Positions 16,419-24,389 of a stretch of 62,391 nucleotides of DNA are shown here, piece by piece (positions within the stretch are counted from its first letter, which is position 1; each line of letters starts with the position of its first letter). The notes under the pieces are model-generated. The model did not search any database. It worked only from the letters and a program-made list of their open reading frames with translations, and was not told the DNA's origin. Origin of the DNA: Nitrospirota bacterium (GTDB lineage: Bacteria; Nitrospirota; Thermodesulfovibrionia; Thermodesulfovibrionales; JdFR-88); the NCBI GenBank assembly GCA_021789735.1, contig JAJYJB010000001.1, forward strand, positions 1-62,391, read 5' to 3'. Position numbers and translations under genes: made by a program.

Positions 16419-17867
16419 TCAGAAAAGGCCGTATTCCTTCCATTTCCCATCAACCAGCTTTTTTATGTCCGGTGACATCTCTATGTCAGGGGGCCAGGGA
16501 CGCGTAAAGCCCTCCTGTGGGGTCTTTTTCGTCGCGTCTATCCCCATCTTGCCCCCGTAGGCGGGTATTGCCGAGGCATGCTCCAGCACATCTAGCGGAC
16601 CCTCCACAATGACAACGTCGCGTTTTGGGTCAATATTGTTGCCGAGTCTCCAGAGCACCTCGGACATGTCCTGCACGTTCACCCATTTGTCCATCACGAT
16701 GATCGTCTTTACAAAACCAAGCTGTCCCAGGCCCCAGAGCGCGTACATCACCTTGCGGGCGTGGCCGGGATACCGCTTGTCTATCGAGACTATGGCCATG
16801 TTGTGGAACACCCCCTCTATCGGGAGGTTCATGTCCACGATCTCCGGGAGCTGTTTTTTTATCAGGGGCAGGAATATGCGTTCAGTTGCCTTCGCGATGA
16901 AGCAGTCTTCCATGGGGGGCTTGCCCACTATGGTGGCCGTGTATATGGGGTCACGGCGCATGGTTATGCAGGTGATGTGGAAGACTGGATACATGTCCGC
17001 AAGGCTGTAATAGCCCGTATGGTCTCCGAAGGGCCCCTCCAGCCTTTGCTCCTGCGGGTCGCAGTAGCCCTCAAGCACTATCTCCGCATTTGCGGGTACT
17101 TCCAGGTCCGAGGTCTCGCACTTCACCAGCTCCACCGGGGCGCCGCGCAGAAACCCGGCAAGCAGCATCTCGTCGATCCCTTCGGGCAGCGGTGCCGTGG
17201 CGGAATAAAGGGTTGCCGGGTCGCTGCCTATGGCCACGGCAACGGGCAGCCGCACGCCCATTGCGGCGGCCTTCCTGAAATGCCTGGCCCCGTCCTTGTG
17301 CATGTGCCAGTGCATGCCGGTGGTGCAGCCGTCAAAGACCTGCATCCGGTACATCCCGCAGTTCCTCTCGCCCCTCTCCGGGTCTTTCGTGAACACCATG
17401 GGCAGCGTTATGAACCTTCCGCCGTCAAGCGGCCAGGTCTTCAGCACAGGAAATATGTCAAGCGAGGGGTTTTCTTTTACGATCACCTCTTTGCAGGGGC
17501 CGTTTTTTACATATTTGGGGATAAAATCCGCAAGCCTTTTGAGCTTGGGCAGCGCCTTCAGCTTTTCTATTATGTTCACCGGTATTTCCGGCTCCAGGAA
17601 CTCAAGCATGCGGCCCCCTATCTCGTCCAGGTCCTTTTCCACCTGAAGGGCAAGCCCCATACGCTCCACGGAGCCAAACAGGTTCACAGCGCAGGGCACG
17701 CGCGAGCCCTTCGGGTTTTCGAAGATAAGGGCAGGGCCACCGGCCTTTACCACCCGGTCGTTTATCTCCGCTATCTCAAGGTCCGGGTCGGCCGGCGCGG
17801 TGATCCTCTTTAAAAGCCGGCGCTTCTCAAGCGCGGCGATGAAATCCCTGAGGTCTTTGTATGCCAT
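16419..17867 (-). CDS. ubiD: UbiD family prenylated-FMN decarboxylase
   Basis: 482 residues from the ATG at 17867 (MAYKDLRDFIAALEKR), the usual family start; the frame extends 10 codons further upstream without support. Family landmarks are GMYRMQVFDG, TGMHWHMHKDGARH in the metal/prFMN-binding core and the catalytic E/D region EGPFGDHTGYYS near 275-290. UbiD enzymes reversibly decarboxylate aromatic or unsaturated acids using prenylated FMN; in this setting quinone (menaquinone) synthesis is the most likely role. No ubiX-type prenyltransferase is seen nearby. A TATAAT box lies 6 bases before the ATG. Confidence 0.9.
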   Translation of the reverse strand: MAYKDLRDFIAALEKRRLLKRITAPADPDLEIAEINDRVVKAGGPALIFENPKGSRVPCAVNLFGSVERMGLALQVEKDLDEIGGRMLEFLEPEIPVNIIEKLKALPKLKRLADFIPKYVKNGPCKEVIVKENPSLDIFPVLKTWPLDGGRFITLPMVFTKDPERGERNCGMYRMQVFDGCTTGMHWHMHKDGARHFRKAAAMGVRLPVAVAIGSDPATLYSATAPLPEGIDEMLLAGFLRGAPVELVKCETSDLEVPANAEIVLEGYCDPQEQRLEGPFGDHTGYYSLADMYPVFHITCITMRRDPIYTATIVGKPPMEDCFIAKATERIFLPLIKKQLPEIVDMNLPIEGVFHNMAIVSIDKRYPGHARKVMYALWGLGQLGFVKTIIVMDKWVNVQDMSEVLWRLGNNIDPKRDVVIVEGPLDVLEHASAIPAYGGKMGIDATKKTPQEGFTRPWPPDIEMSPDIKKLVDGKWKEYGLF

Positions 17868-17873
17868 CCAGAG

Positions 17874-17904
17874 ATTATAGGACAGAGCGGGGTCCAAAAT
17901 CCAA
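17874..17904 (-). promoter_or_regulatory. promoter of ubiD, -10 box 6 bases from the start codon
   Basis: On the minus strand TATAAT (17879-17874) is preceded by TTGGAT (17904-17899) with a longish 19-base spacer. The predicted transcription start falls on or beside the ATG at 17867, which implies a leaderless message. Confidence 0.45.
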
Positions 17905-17999
17905 TGTTTCAGGCTTTAAACCGGCGGAGCATGGGGCTATCCTGCCAGCCGAGTGAGGGTGTAAGAGGAGGGCCATACATTTACGGACGGCCCGGAGAG

Positions 18000-18005
18000 T
18001 ATAAT
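18000..18005 (+). promoter_or_regulatory. TATAAT box 8 bases before the permease start
   Basis: A perfect TATAAT ends 8 bases before the ATG at 18014. No convincing -35 is seen. It has the same layout as the other leaderless candidates in this window. Confidence 0.4.
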
Positions 18006-18013
18006 AAAGCGAT

Positions 18014-18949
18014 ATGCGTTTTGCGGTTTATCTGTGCAAAAAGATCGCTGTCACCATATTTCTGCTTCTAGGCATAACGTTCATAACCTTCTCTCTCACC
18101 AGGGCGCTTCCCGGAGACCCGGCCCTTGCCCTGGTGGGGCAGAGGGCAAGCCCCCAGGTGATCGCCGCCATAAGAAAACAGATAGGGGCCGGCAGGCCTT
18201 TCATGGTCCAGTACCTTGATTATGTGAGGATGCTTTCGAGGGGGCAGATGGGCCGCTCCTATACGACAAGGCAGGAAGTGCTCAAGGGGATAGAGGAAAA
18301 ATTCCCGAACACCGTGAAGCTCGCACTGGCCGCGATGCTCATTGCCGCCCCGCTCGGGGCGGGGCTTGGCTTCTGGGGAGCGATCAAGCGGGGCACCAGG
18401 ACCGATATTTTTTTGAGCTCCGTGAGCATAGCGGGCATAAGCGTGCCGGTTTTCTTCAGCGGGCTCCTGCTCATGCTTTTTTTCAGCCTGCAGCTGAAGC
18501 TGGTGCCGCCTTCCGGGACGGGAGGCCTTCGTTTTTTGCTGCTGCCCGCGGTCACGCTTGCCCTCCCTTCGGCCGCCACGCTCGCCAGGGTCTCAAGGAC
18601 CATGGTCTTGGACATCATGGATATGCCCTTCGTGAGGACAGCCAGGGCAAAGGGCATCAGGGAGTGGAGGGTGCTTGCCATACACATCCTCAGAAACGCG
18701 CTCATACCGATAGTGACCGTGATGGGGCTTGATTTCGGCAGCTATCTGAACGGCGCCGTCCTTACGGAGACCATCTTCGGCTGGGACGGCATCGGCAGAT
18801 ACGCGGTGGATGGCATAATGAGGAGGGACTATCCTGTAGTGCTTGGCACCATCCTGGTGGGCACCACCGTTTTCATCGTGGTCAACATGATGGTGGATAT
18901 CGCCTACCACGTGCTGGACCCGCGTGTAAGGGTGCTGATCAAGAAATGA
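18014..18949 (+). CDS. ABC transporter permease, DppB/OppB family
   Basis: 311 residues with six predicted membrane helices, starting with the hallmark N-terminal helix (FLLLGITFITFSLTRALPGDPA) of oligopeptide/nickel ABC permeases. The EAA loop near residue 210-230 (RTARAKGIREWRVLAIHILRNA) is the ATPase docking site. It imports peptides, nickel chelates or similar solutes together with a DppC partner, two ATPases and a binding protein. Only the DppC-type partner is next to it (ATGA overlap). The ATPase and binding-protein genes are not in this window. Confidence 0.9.
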   Translation: MRFAVYLCKKIAVTIFLLLGITFITFSLTRALPGDPALALVGQRASPQVIAAIRKQIGAGRPFMVQYLDYVRMLSRGQMGRSYTTRQEVLKGIEEKFPNTVKLALAAMLIAAPLGAGLGFWGAIKRGTRTDIFLSSVSIAGISVPVFFSGLLLMLFFSLQLKLVPPSGTGGLRFLLLPAVTLALPSAATLARVSRTMVLDIMDMPFVRTARAKGIREWRVLAIHILRNALIPIVTVMGLDFGSYLNGAVLTETIFGWDGIGRYAVDGIMRRDYPVVLGTILVGTTVFIVVNMMVDIAYHVLDPRVRVLIKK

Positions 18950-19776
18950 AGATCGGGAATATTCCGCTTAAGGGCAGACTGGCGGCGGTGGTCCTCATAA
19001 TAATAATGGGGCTGTCGGTCTTTGCGCCTCTTGTATATCCGTACAGCCCCGTAAGGGTGGACCTGAACAGCCTGAGGCAGCCGCCCTCTCTTTCAAGCGG
19101 CCACCTGCTGGGCACGGACCAGGAGGGCAGGGACATCCTAGCCAGGCTGTTCGAGGGCGGGCAGACCTCGATAAGCGTCTCCTTCCTGGCGGCTTTTTTT
19201 GCCATGACGGTGGGGCTTGCCGTCGGGCTGGTTTCCGGCTATTTCGGCGGGAAAGTGGATGCCGCGCTCATGGCCATCGTGGACCTTGTACTGGCCTTTC
19301 CCTCGCTGCTGCTGGCAATAGGCATATCGGTGGTGCTTCCTCCAGGCACGCTGACCGTCATGCTGGCGATAGCGGCAGTAGGCTGGGCGTCCTTTGCCAG
19401 GCTGATCCGCGGGCATGTGCTTTCGATAAGGGAGGCGCAGTTCGTTGACGCTGCCAGGGCCATCGGGGCCTCCTGGCCGAGGATAATCTGGTCCCACATA
19501 CTGCCCCAGTGCATTCCCCTGGCGCTCACCCTTATGGCTGTAAAGCTTGGGGGGTACATCATCACCGAGGCGTCGCTCAGTTTTCTCGGGCTTGGAGCGC
19601 AGCCGCCAAACGCGACCTGGGGATCGATGATAAGCCAGGGAATAGACTATATCTATTCTGCACCCTGGATAGCGGTGCTGCCGGGGCTGGCCATAGCGCT
19701 GACTGCCTTTTGCTTCAATATGCTGGGCGAGGCGCTTGCCGACTCCGGATATGACCTGAAGGCCGGAAAGTTTTGA
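18946..19776 (+). CDS. ABC transporter permease, DppC/OppC family
   Basis: 276 residues with N-terminal helix (about 10-32), short OppC-type periplasmic stretch HLLGTDQEGRDILARLFEGG and five further helices. The EAA loop FVDAARAIGASWPRIIWSHILPQ near 165-190 is well conserved, as is GLGAQPPNATWGSMI towards the end. It pairs with the upstream DppB-like permease, whose stop overlaps this start by 4 bases. No ATPase or solute-binding gene follows; the next gene is on the opposite strand. The substrate cannot be told from the permeases. Confidence 0.9.
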   Translation: MKIGNIPLKGRLAAVVLIIIMGLSVFAPLVYPYSPVRVDLNSLRQPPSLSSGHLLGTDQEGRDILARLFEGGQTSISVSFLAAFFAMTVGLAVGLVSGYFGGKVDAALMAIVDLVLAFPSLLLAIGISVVLPPGTLTVMLAIAAVGWASFARLIRGHVLSIREAQFVDAARAIGASWPRIIWSHILPQCIPLALTLMAVKLGGYIITEASLSFLGLGAQPPNATWGSMISQGIDYIYSAPWIAVLPGLAIALTAFCFNMLGEALADSGYDLKAGKF

Positions 19777-19841
19777 TCTTTTCTCTTTTTAAAAGAAGAA
19801 TGGCAAAAAGCGGAAGAATTTTTGAAAACCGGATAGGTTTT

Positions 19842-20273
19842 TTAGTGGCCTGACTGTTTTTCGTCTTCTTCCTGTTCGGTCTTGCAGGCTATGCACATGG
19901 TGGTAACAGGCCTGGCTTTCAGCCTTTTTATATCTATGGGCTCGCCGCAGACCTCACAGATGCCGAAGGTGCCTCCGTCGATCCTCTCGATGGCCTCCTC
20001 GATCTTCTTGAGAAGGCGCTGTTCCCTGCCCCTAAGCCTGAGCATGAAGCTGCGGTCGGTCTCGGCGGACGCCTGGTCCCCAAGGTCTGGAAACACGGTC
20101 TGCTCCGGCAGCACGTTGATCGCGCTTTCGGCCTCGCACAAGATGATGTCCTTTTGCTTAAGGAGCTCGGATTTGATCTCCTGAAGTTTTTCCTCCCTTT
20201 CGGAAAGGCTCTTTTTGTTGGAGGACTCTCCGTTTCCGTTCTGAGGGAGGGGCTTGTTTCTCTGCGATGACAT
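19842..20273 (-). CDS. TraR/DksA-type C4 zinc-finger protein
   Basis: 143 residues from the ATG at 20273, preceded by GGAGG at 7 bases. The longer frame to 20324 lacks a site. A helical coiled-coil region (about 25-95) carries LLKKIEEAIERIDGGTFGIC and ends in the C4 finger CEVCGEPIDIKRLKARP with CIAC downstream. DksA-family proteins enter the RNA polymerase secondary channel and adjust transcription with ppGpp. The coiled-coil tip lacks the DxxDxA pattern of true DksA as far as I can see, so it is better called DksA-like. The tail is short and acidic/His-ended. Confidence 0.85.
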   Translation of the reverse strand: MSSQRNKPLPQNGNGESSNKKSLSEREEKLQEIKSELLKQKDIILCEAESAINVLPEQTVFPDLGDQASAETDRSFMLRLRGREQRLLKKIEEAIERIDGGTFGICEVCGEPIDIKRLKARPVTTMCIACKTEQEEDEKQSGH

Positions 20274-20360
20274 TTCAAAAACCTCCAGTGGGTTCTTAAG
20301 TTTAAAGAATAACAAAACGAACACGCGCCAGTCAAACGGCGTAAGCCAATCGATTCAGTT

Positions 20361-20852
20361 TTACGGTCTTTTGCCGGATGCGACCTTGGAAAAATTCATC
20401 TTAAGTTCATATAGCAGTCCGGACATGCCTTTTTCCTCTTCAGCCGAGAGGTTGCCCATGGTCTTTTCCTTGAGCATGTCCAGGGAGTCTATGATATATT
20501 TGGCCTCAGGAAGGTTGGGCTCCGTAGGGACCTCGCCAAGCCCCATGGTCATGTAGGCCATACCCGCCAGGTTCACCACGAAAGAGAGAAAATCAGCCCC
20601 GTGGTGCTCATTTTCGTGCCCCTCATGCCTCTCCGCGTGCTCTTCTCCGTGCGCATGCCTGCCCCCGTGCTGATGGGCATCCCGCTTTTCCATTTTTGAT
20701 GACGCGGGCCCCTGTTCCCTTTTCTCCCGGCCCGCAGCCTGGGCATTGCCATGGGTCGCCTGCGTCTTTGGCTCCTCATGCGGTCCCACGGCACGGGGGT
20801 TTCCCTGTGAATCCATCGTCCTTTTGTCTCTGACCTCGAACTTTTCTCCCAT
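20361..20852 (-). CDS. DUF1844 protein with histidine-rich insert
   Basis: 163 residues. The C-terminal 80 residues match DUF1844: DFLSFVVNLAGMAYMTMGLG, then EAKYIIDSLDMLKEKTMGNLS and a closing helix. The N-terminal half is low-complexity and charged; residues about 60-87 hold nine histidines spaced one to four apart, mixed with Glu and Gly, which could bind nickel, zinc or another metal. The function of DUF1844 is unknown. It is upstream of the DksA-like gene on the same strand, 87 bases apart. Confidence 0.8.
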   Translation of the reverse strand: MGEKFEVRDKRTMDSQGNPRAVGPHEEPKTQATHGNAQAAGREKREQGPASSKMEKRDAHQHGGRHAHGEEHAERHEGHENEHHGADFLSFVVNLAGMAYMTMGLGEVPTEPNLPEAKYIIDSLDMLKEKTMGNLSAEEEKGMSGLLYELKMNFSKVASGKRP

Positions 20853-21022
20853 GGTTTTATACTTTATAAAAACAAAGACGTCCTGTCAATTTGACATGGC
20901 CGAAAAAATCGGCTGCGGTCCGGTTCCAGACATTTCCGCCGGATTTTCAGCGAAAGGTCCGTGCTATAATTTTTTGGAATTCGGAAGGGCAGGGGGAAGG
21001 CGTTTTTTCACTTTGATCTGAC

Positions 21023-22402
21023 ATGTATGGCCCCAAAGCAGTCCAGACACTTGGAGAGGCGCTGTCCCTCTGGAGCACGGTCCCGTTTGCGGGCATGCTC
21101 CTGTCGATAGCGCTTGGGCCGCTGCTTGCGCCCGGCCTCTGGCACGCCCACTTCGGGAAGATATCGGCATTCTGGGCGGCGTTGTCCGTCATCTCCCTCT
21201 CCGTTTTCTTCGGGCAGCAGGCGGTTGCCGGTTTTTTGCAGGTCATCATAAACGAATACCTGCCTTTCATTATCCTGATGGGTGCGCTATACGTGATATC
21301 CGGGGGGGTGCTCATAACAGGCAGCTCATCAGGCGCCCCCGGAGCAAACGCCGTGATGCTTGCCGCGGGGACCCTCCTTGCCAGCGTCATGGGGACGACG
21401 GGCGCCGCCATGCTCCTTGTGCGCCCGCTGATAAAATCCAACGCGCACAGGCAACACAGGGCGATGGTGATGGTATTTTTCATCTTTCTGGCGGCCAACA
21501 TCGGTGGGGCCATCAGCCCGCTTGGCCCGCCGCTGGTCCTTGGATATCTGAGCGGGGTGCCTTTTTTCTGGACCCTGAGGCTGCTGCCCCATATGCTTCT
21601 GGCGGCTGGCTATCTCATTGCCGTCTATTTTTTCGCGGATACGTTTTTCTACAGGAAGGAGAAAAAAATATCAGAAAAAAATTTTTCCTGCTCGGCGGCC
21701 GCGGCGGCACGCCCTTTCAGAGTGCGAGGGGTCCGGAACGTGGTGTTTCTGGCGGGAGTAGTGGCCGTGCTGGCTCTTCCCGGAAGCGCCCGGCTGGGCG
21801 GCTTTTCCTTCTTTGGCGTGCACAGGACCGGGTGGGAAACGGCAAGGGACATTGCCGTCCTGATGATGGCTGTTCTTTCCTTTTACCTTACGCCTTCCTG
21901 GATACATGACGAGAACGGTTTTACATGGTTTCCGCTTAAGGAGGTGGCGGTGATCTTCGCCGGTGTTTTCATCACGATGATGCCATGCCTTGATATCCTT
22001 CAGGCGGGCAAGGCCGGGCACCTGGGCCCGCTTCTGGACGTGGTCAGCAGGCCGGCCCGTTATTTCTGGGCCACGGGGGGCCTTTCGAGCCTTCTTGACA
22101 ACGCGCCGGCGTATCTGGCCTTTTTCAAGGCCGCCCTTGGGAACTTTTATGCGCATATGCCTGCCCGTGAAGCAGTCGGACTTCTTATAAAGCAGCATCC
22201 CTCATATCTGGAGGCCATATCGGCAGGTTCGGTTTTCTTCGGGGCTTTCACCTATATCGGGGGTGCGCCCAACTTCATGGTGCGTTCCATATCGGAGGAG
22301 TCCGGGGTGGAGATGCCGGGTTTCATAGGGTACATCCTGAAATATGCATTGCCAGTGCTTTTGCCCCTGTTCGCGCTTGAGACGTTGATCTTTTTCAGGT
22401 AA
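21023..22402 (+). CDS. nhaD: NhaD-like sodium:proton antiporter
   Basis: 459 residues with about 11-12 hydrophobic segments. Ion-transporter-superfamily signatures are NIGGAISPLGPPLVLGYLSGVPF near 160-180 and GGLSSLLDNAPAYLAFF near 350, the two re-entrant-loop-like regions that hold the conserved Asn/Asp in NhaD. It would exchange Na+ or Li+ for H+ across the inner membrane. A TATAAT box (20965-20970) lies about 53 bases upstream. It is followed after 15 bases by the Usp gene, probably co-transcribed. Confidence 0.82.
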   Translation: MYGPKAVQTLGEALSLWSTVPFAGMLLSIALGPLLAPGLWHAHFGKISAFWAALSVISLSVFFGQQAVAGFLQVIINEYLPFIILMGALYVISGGVLITGSSSGAPGANAVMLAAGTLLASVMGTTGAAMLLVRPLIKSNAHRQHRAMVMVFFIFLAANIGGAISPLGPPLVLGYLSGVPFFWTLRLLPHMLLAAGYLIAVYFFADTFFYRKEKKISEKNFSCSAAAAARPFRVRGVRNVVFLAGVVAVLALPGSARLGGFSFFGVHRTGWETARDIAVLMMAVLSFYLTPSWIHDENGFTWFPLKEVAVIFAGVFITMMPCLDILQAGKAGHLGPLLDVVSRPARYFWATGGLSSLLDNAPAYLAFFKAALGNFYAHMPAREAVGLLIKQHPSYLEAISAGSVFFGAFTYIGGAPNFMVRSISEESGVEMPGFIGYILKYALPVLLPLFALETLIFFR

Positions 22403-22417
22403 AAAAGGGCTGAAGGA

Positions 22418-23308
22418 ATGAAAAACGTAAAGGGAAGGATACGGAAGGTCCTCTTTGCCACACGTTTCGGAGAGATGGCGTTCAACTCTCTTGAGGCCCT
22501 CTTTGCCCTTAAAGAGGCGGGTCTGAGGACGATCGTGCTTTGCCACATCATACCAAGGCAGGACGTCAGTTTTGTCCCTTTCGGGGGCTACCTTAAAAAA
22601 GAGGCCGATGAGCTGAAAGAAGAATCCAGGATAAAATTCGAGGACTGGCGGCAGGCGATCGCAAAGGCGGGCATGGAAAGCAGGGCAGTGGTGGAGGTGG
22701 GCGAGCCGGTGCCGGATGTGATGCGCACGGCAAGGAGAGAGGATGTGGACCTGCTTGTGGCCGGCAGGGGGCCCCGCGCGCTCGAGATCGCAAAAAGGAG
22801 CTGGCTGCCTGTGCTGTTGCACAGCTATATGGCCCCTTTCGAGGCGGAGGGCGGAACGGCCATGAGGGAAAACAGGTTCATTTTCGAAAAACCCCTCCTG
22901 GCCGCGGGTCTGCCGGGGCCCTCTCAGAAGGCCCTTTTTCTGCTCCAGTCGCTTGCCGGGGCGGCCAGAAAGGCTGCCGTGGTCCATGTGCTTGAAAAAA
23001 AATGGCTTTATGGCCCTTGGACCGGGAAAACAGAAGAAGACGAGATGTTTCGCCTTAAAGAGTATTGCGGCGCCCTTCAGGATGCTGGCATTGAGGCTGA
23101 AGCCCATCTGCTGGCCGGGGAAAAAACCGCCTGGGAACTGGTCAACGAGGCCAGGGCCGTCGGCGCAAGCATGATAATCGCGTCCAGCTCCGACAAGGAA
23201 AAGCATGGCGCCCTTGGAAGCGTTGCGCGCGAACTATGCGAGATGTCCGAGTTTCCCGTGCTGCTTGTGCCCGTTTCCCCCCATTTACACCCCGCCGATT
23301 TGGACTAG
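22418..23308 (+). CDS. tandem universal stress protein (two Usp domains)
   Basis: 296 residues. The first Usp-like half (about 8-145) begins RIRKVLFATRFGEMAFNSLEAL and ends VDLLVAGRGPRALE. The second (about 160-290) ends with ASMIIASSSDKEKHGALGSVARELCEMSEFPVLLVPV, the classical ATP-phosphate-binding GxxGSVA-like pattern. Such double Usp proteins sometimes regulate neighbouring transporters, and here the gene follows the antiporter by 15 bases with GAAGGA as ribosome-binding site. A regulatory link to NhaD is inference. Confidence 0.82.
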   Translation: MKNVKGRIRKVLFATRFGEMAFNSLEALFALKEAGLRTIVLCHIIPRQDVSFVPFGGYLKKEADELKEESRIKFEDWRQAIAKAGMESRAVVEVGEPVPDVMRTARREDVDLLVAGRGPRALEIAKRSWLPVLLHSYMAPFEAEGGTAMRENRFIFEKPLLAAGLPGPSQKALFLLQSLAGAARKAAVVHVLEKKWLYGPWTGKTEEDEMFRLKEYCGALQDAGIEAEAHLLAGEKTAWELVNEARAVGASMIIASSSDKEKHGALGSVARELCEMSEFPVLLVPVSPHLHPADLD

Positions 23309-23452
23309 AATAATAATAGGCGGTGGCATACCCCTTTCAAGGGGCGCTTGCGGCGCTTTTTCTTGTTGATATATACGGCATAAAAAATGATCTCGGAAAA
23401 ACCAGCTTTCCCGCCTTTTTGGGAAAAAGGGAAAAAAGGGAGGGCTTTTTTG

Positions 23453-23481
23453 GGCGACGGGTTTCAAAAAAACCCCTCGCC
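23453..23481. other. imperfect hairpin in the Usp-cytochrome gap
   Basis: GGCGA-C-GGGTTT pairs with AAACCC-C-TCGCC around a five-base loop (one C/C mismatch). No T tract follows on either strand. The whole gap 23309-23534 is A/G-homopolymer rich and shows no other feature except AGAGG before the next ATG. Confidence 0.4.
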
Positions 23482-23534
23482 CGCGATCAAAAAAACGCCG
23501 GTATTATTTCCAGCCCGGAGAAAGAGAGGTAAAC

Positions 23535-24287
23535 ATGTCAAGGTCCGGTCGTGGTCTTGCCTGCTCTTTTATGCTTCTCGGGATATTCATCTTTTTTACT
23601 CCAGTGGCGGCCCCGGCGGCGGTCCGGAATTCCTGTGTCGCCTGTCATTCCAAGCTGCCGCAGGGCAGTTTCATAGGGGCGAAGGCCCATGGCTGGAATG
23701 GCTCCGTGCATGAGATGCACGGAGTGACCTGCGACAAGTGCCACGGCGGAAACCCGGCTGCCTCAAACGAAGCGGACGCGCACAAAGGGGTCCTTGGTTC
23801 CAGCAACCCCGAAAGCCGGATTTATTTCAAGAATGTACCTAAAACATGCGGCCAATGCCACGGGGCGGAGCTGTTTGAGTTCAAGAAGAGCCTCCATTAC
23901 CGGAACCTTGAGTCAACGGGGAAAGGCCCCGATTGCGTGACCTGCCACGGCTCGATGGTAGTGACCGTTCTGACTCCCGGTAACATGGCTGAGGTGTGCG
24001 AGAGGTGCCATAACAGGACTGGCCTTGCTCGCGCCACGGCGTACATACCTCAATACGCAAAAGCGGTGCTGCTTTCGATGAGGGAGGGCGGCGCTCTTAT
24101 CAATGCCGATGAGGGGCTTTACCGTCCGGCAAAGGGTTCCAGGGAAGCATCCATACTGACCGACGCCAGGATAGCCCTGCATTTTGCCATGCTTGACTGG
24201 CACAGGTTCGATCTCAAGACAATCACGGCCCATTTGCAGAAGATGTATGACTTGCTGGAGAAAAAACTTCCGGCTGGGAGGAAATAG
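23535..24287 (+). CDS. periplasmic pentahaem cytochrome c
   Basis: 250 residues with a signal peptide (about 1-30). Five CxxCH haem sites are visible: CVACH, CDKCH, CGQCH, CVTCH and CERCH, between about residues 35 and 160. The last 90 residues have no haem motif and are helical (ATAYIPQYAKAVLLSMREGG onwards), so distal His ligands or a docking helix may lie there. It is likely a soluble periplasmic electron carrier or a reductase subunit. It stands alone, converging on the cytochrome b operon across a strong bidirectional terminator. Confidence 0.88.
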   Translation: MSRSGRGLACSFMLLGIFIFFTPVAAPAAVRNSCVACHSKLPQGSFIGAKAHGWNGSVHEMHGVTCDKCHGGNPAASNEADAHKGVLGSSNPESRIYFKNVPKTCGQCHGAELFEFKKSLHYRNLESTGKGPDCVTCHGSMVVTVLTPGNMAEVCERCHNRTGLARATAYIPQYAKAVLLSMREGGALINADEGLYRPAKGSREASILTDARIALHFAMLDWHRFDLKTITAHLQKMYDLLEKKLPAGRK

Positions 24288-24331
24288 AGAAAGCTCACAA
24301 AAAAGCCAAAAACGCAAGCAAAGTAAAGTAA

Positions 24332-24364
24332 AAAGGGCCCCGGCAGCGCCTGCCGGGGCCCTTT
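24332..24364. terminator. bidirectional terminator between cytochrome genes
   Basis: A perfect 15-bp stem, AAAGGGCCCCGGCAG with its complement CTGCCGGGGCCCTTT, closes a 3-base loop. The A/T ends serve both strands. It separates the convergent pentahaem gene and the cytochrome b operon. Confidence 0.85.
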
Positions 24365-24389
24365 GTCATGTTTCAGGAGGTGCGGAGGT

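Noticed and set aside
22202..23206. 334-residue minus-strand frame
   Set aside because: Antisense to the Usp gene. No motif, no start signal.
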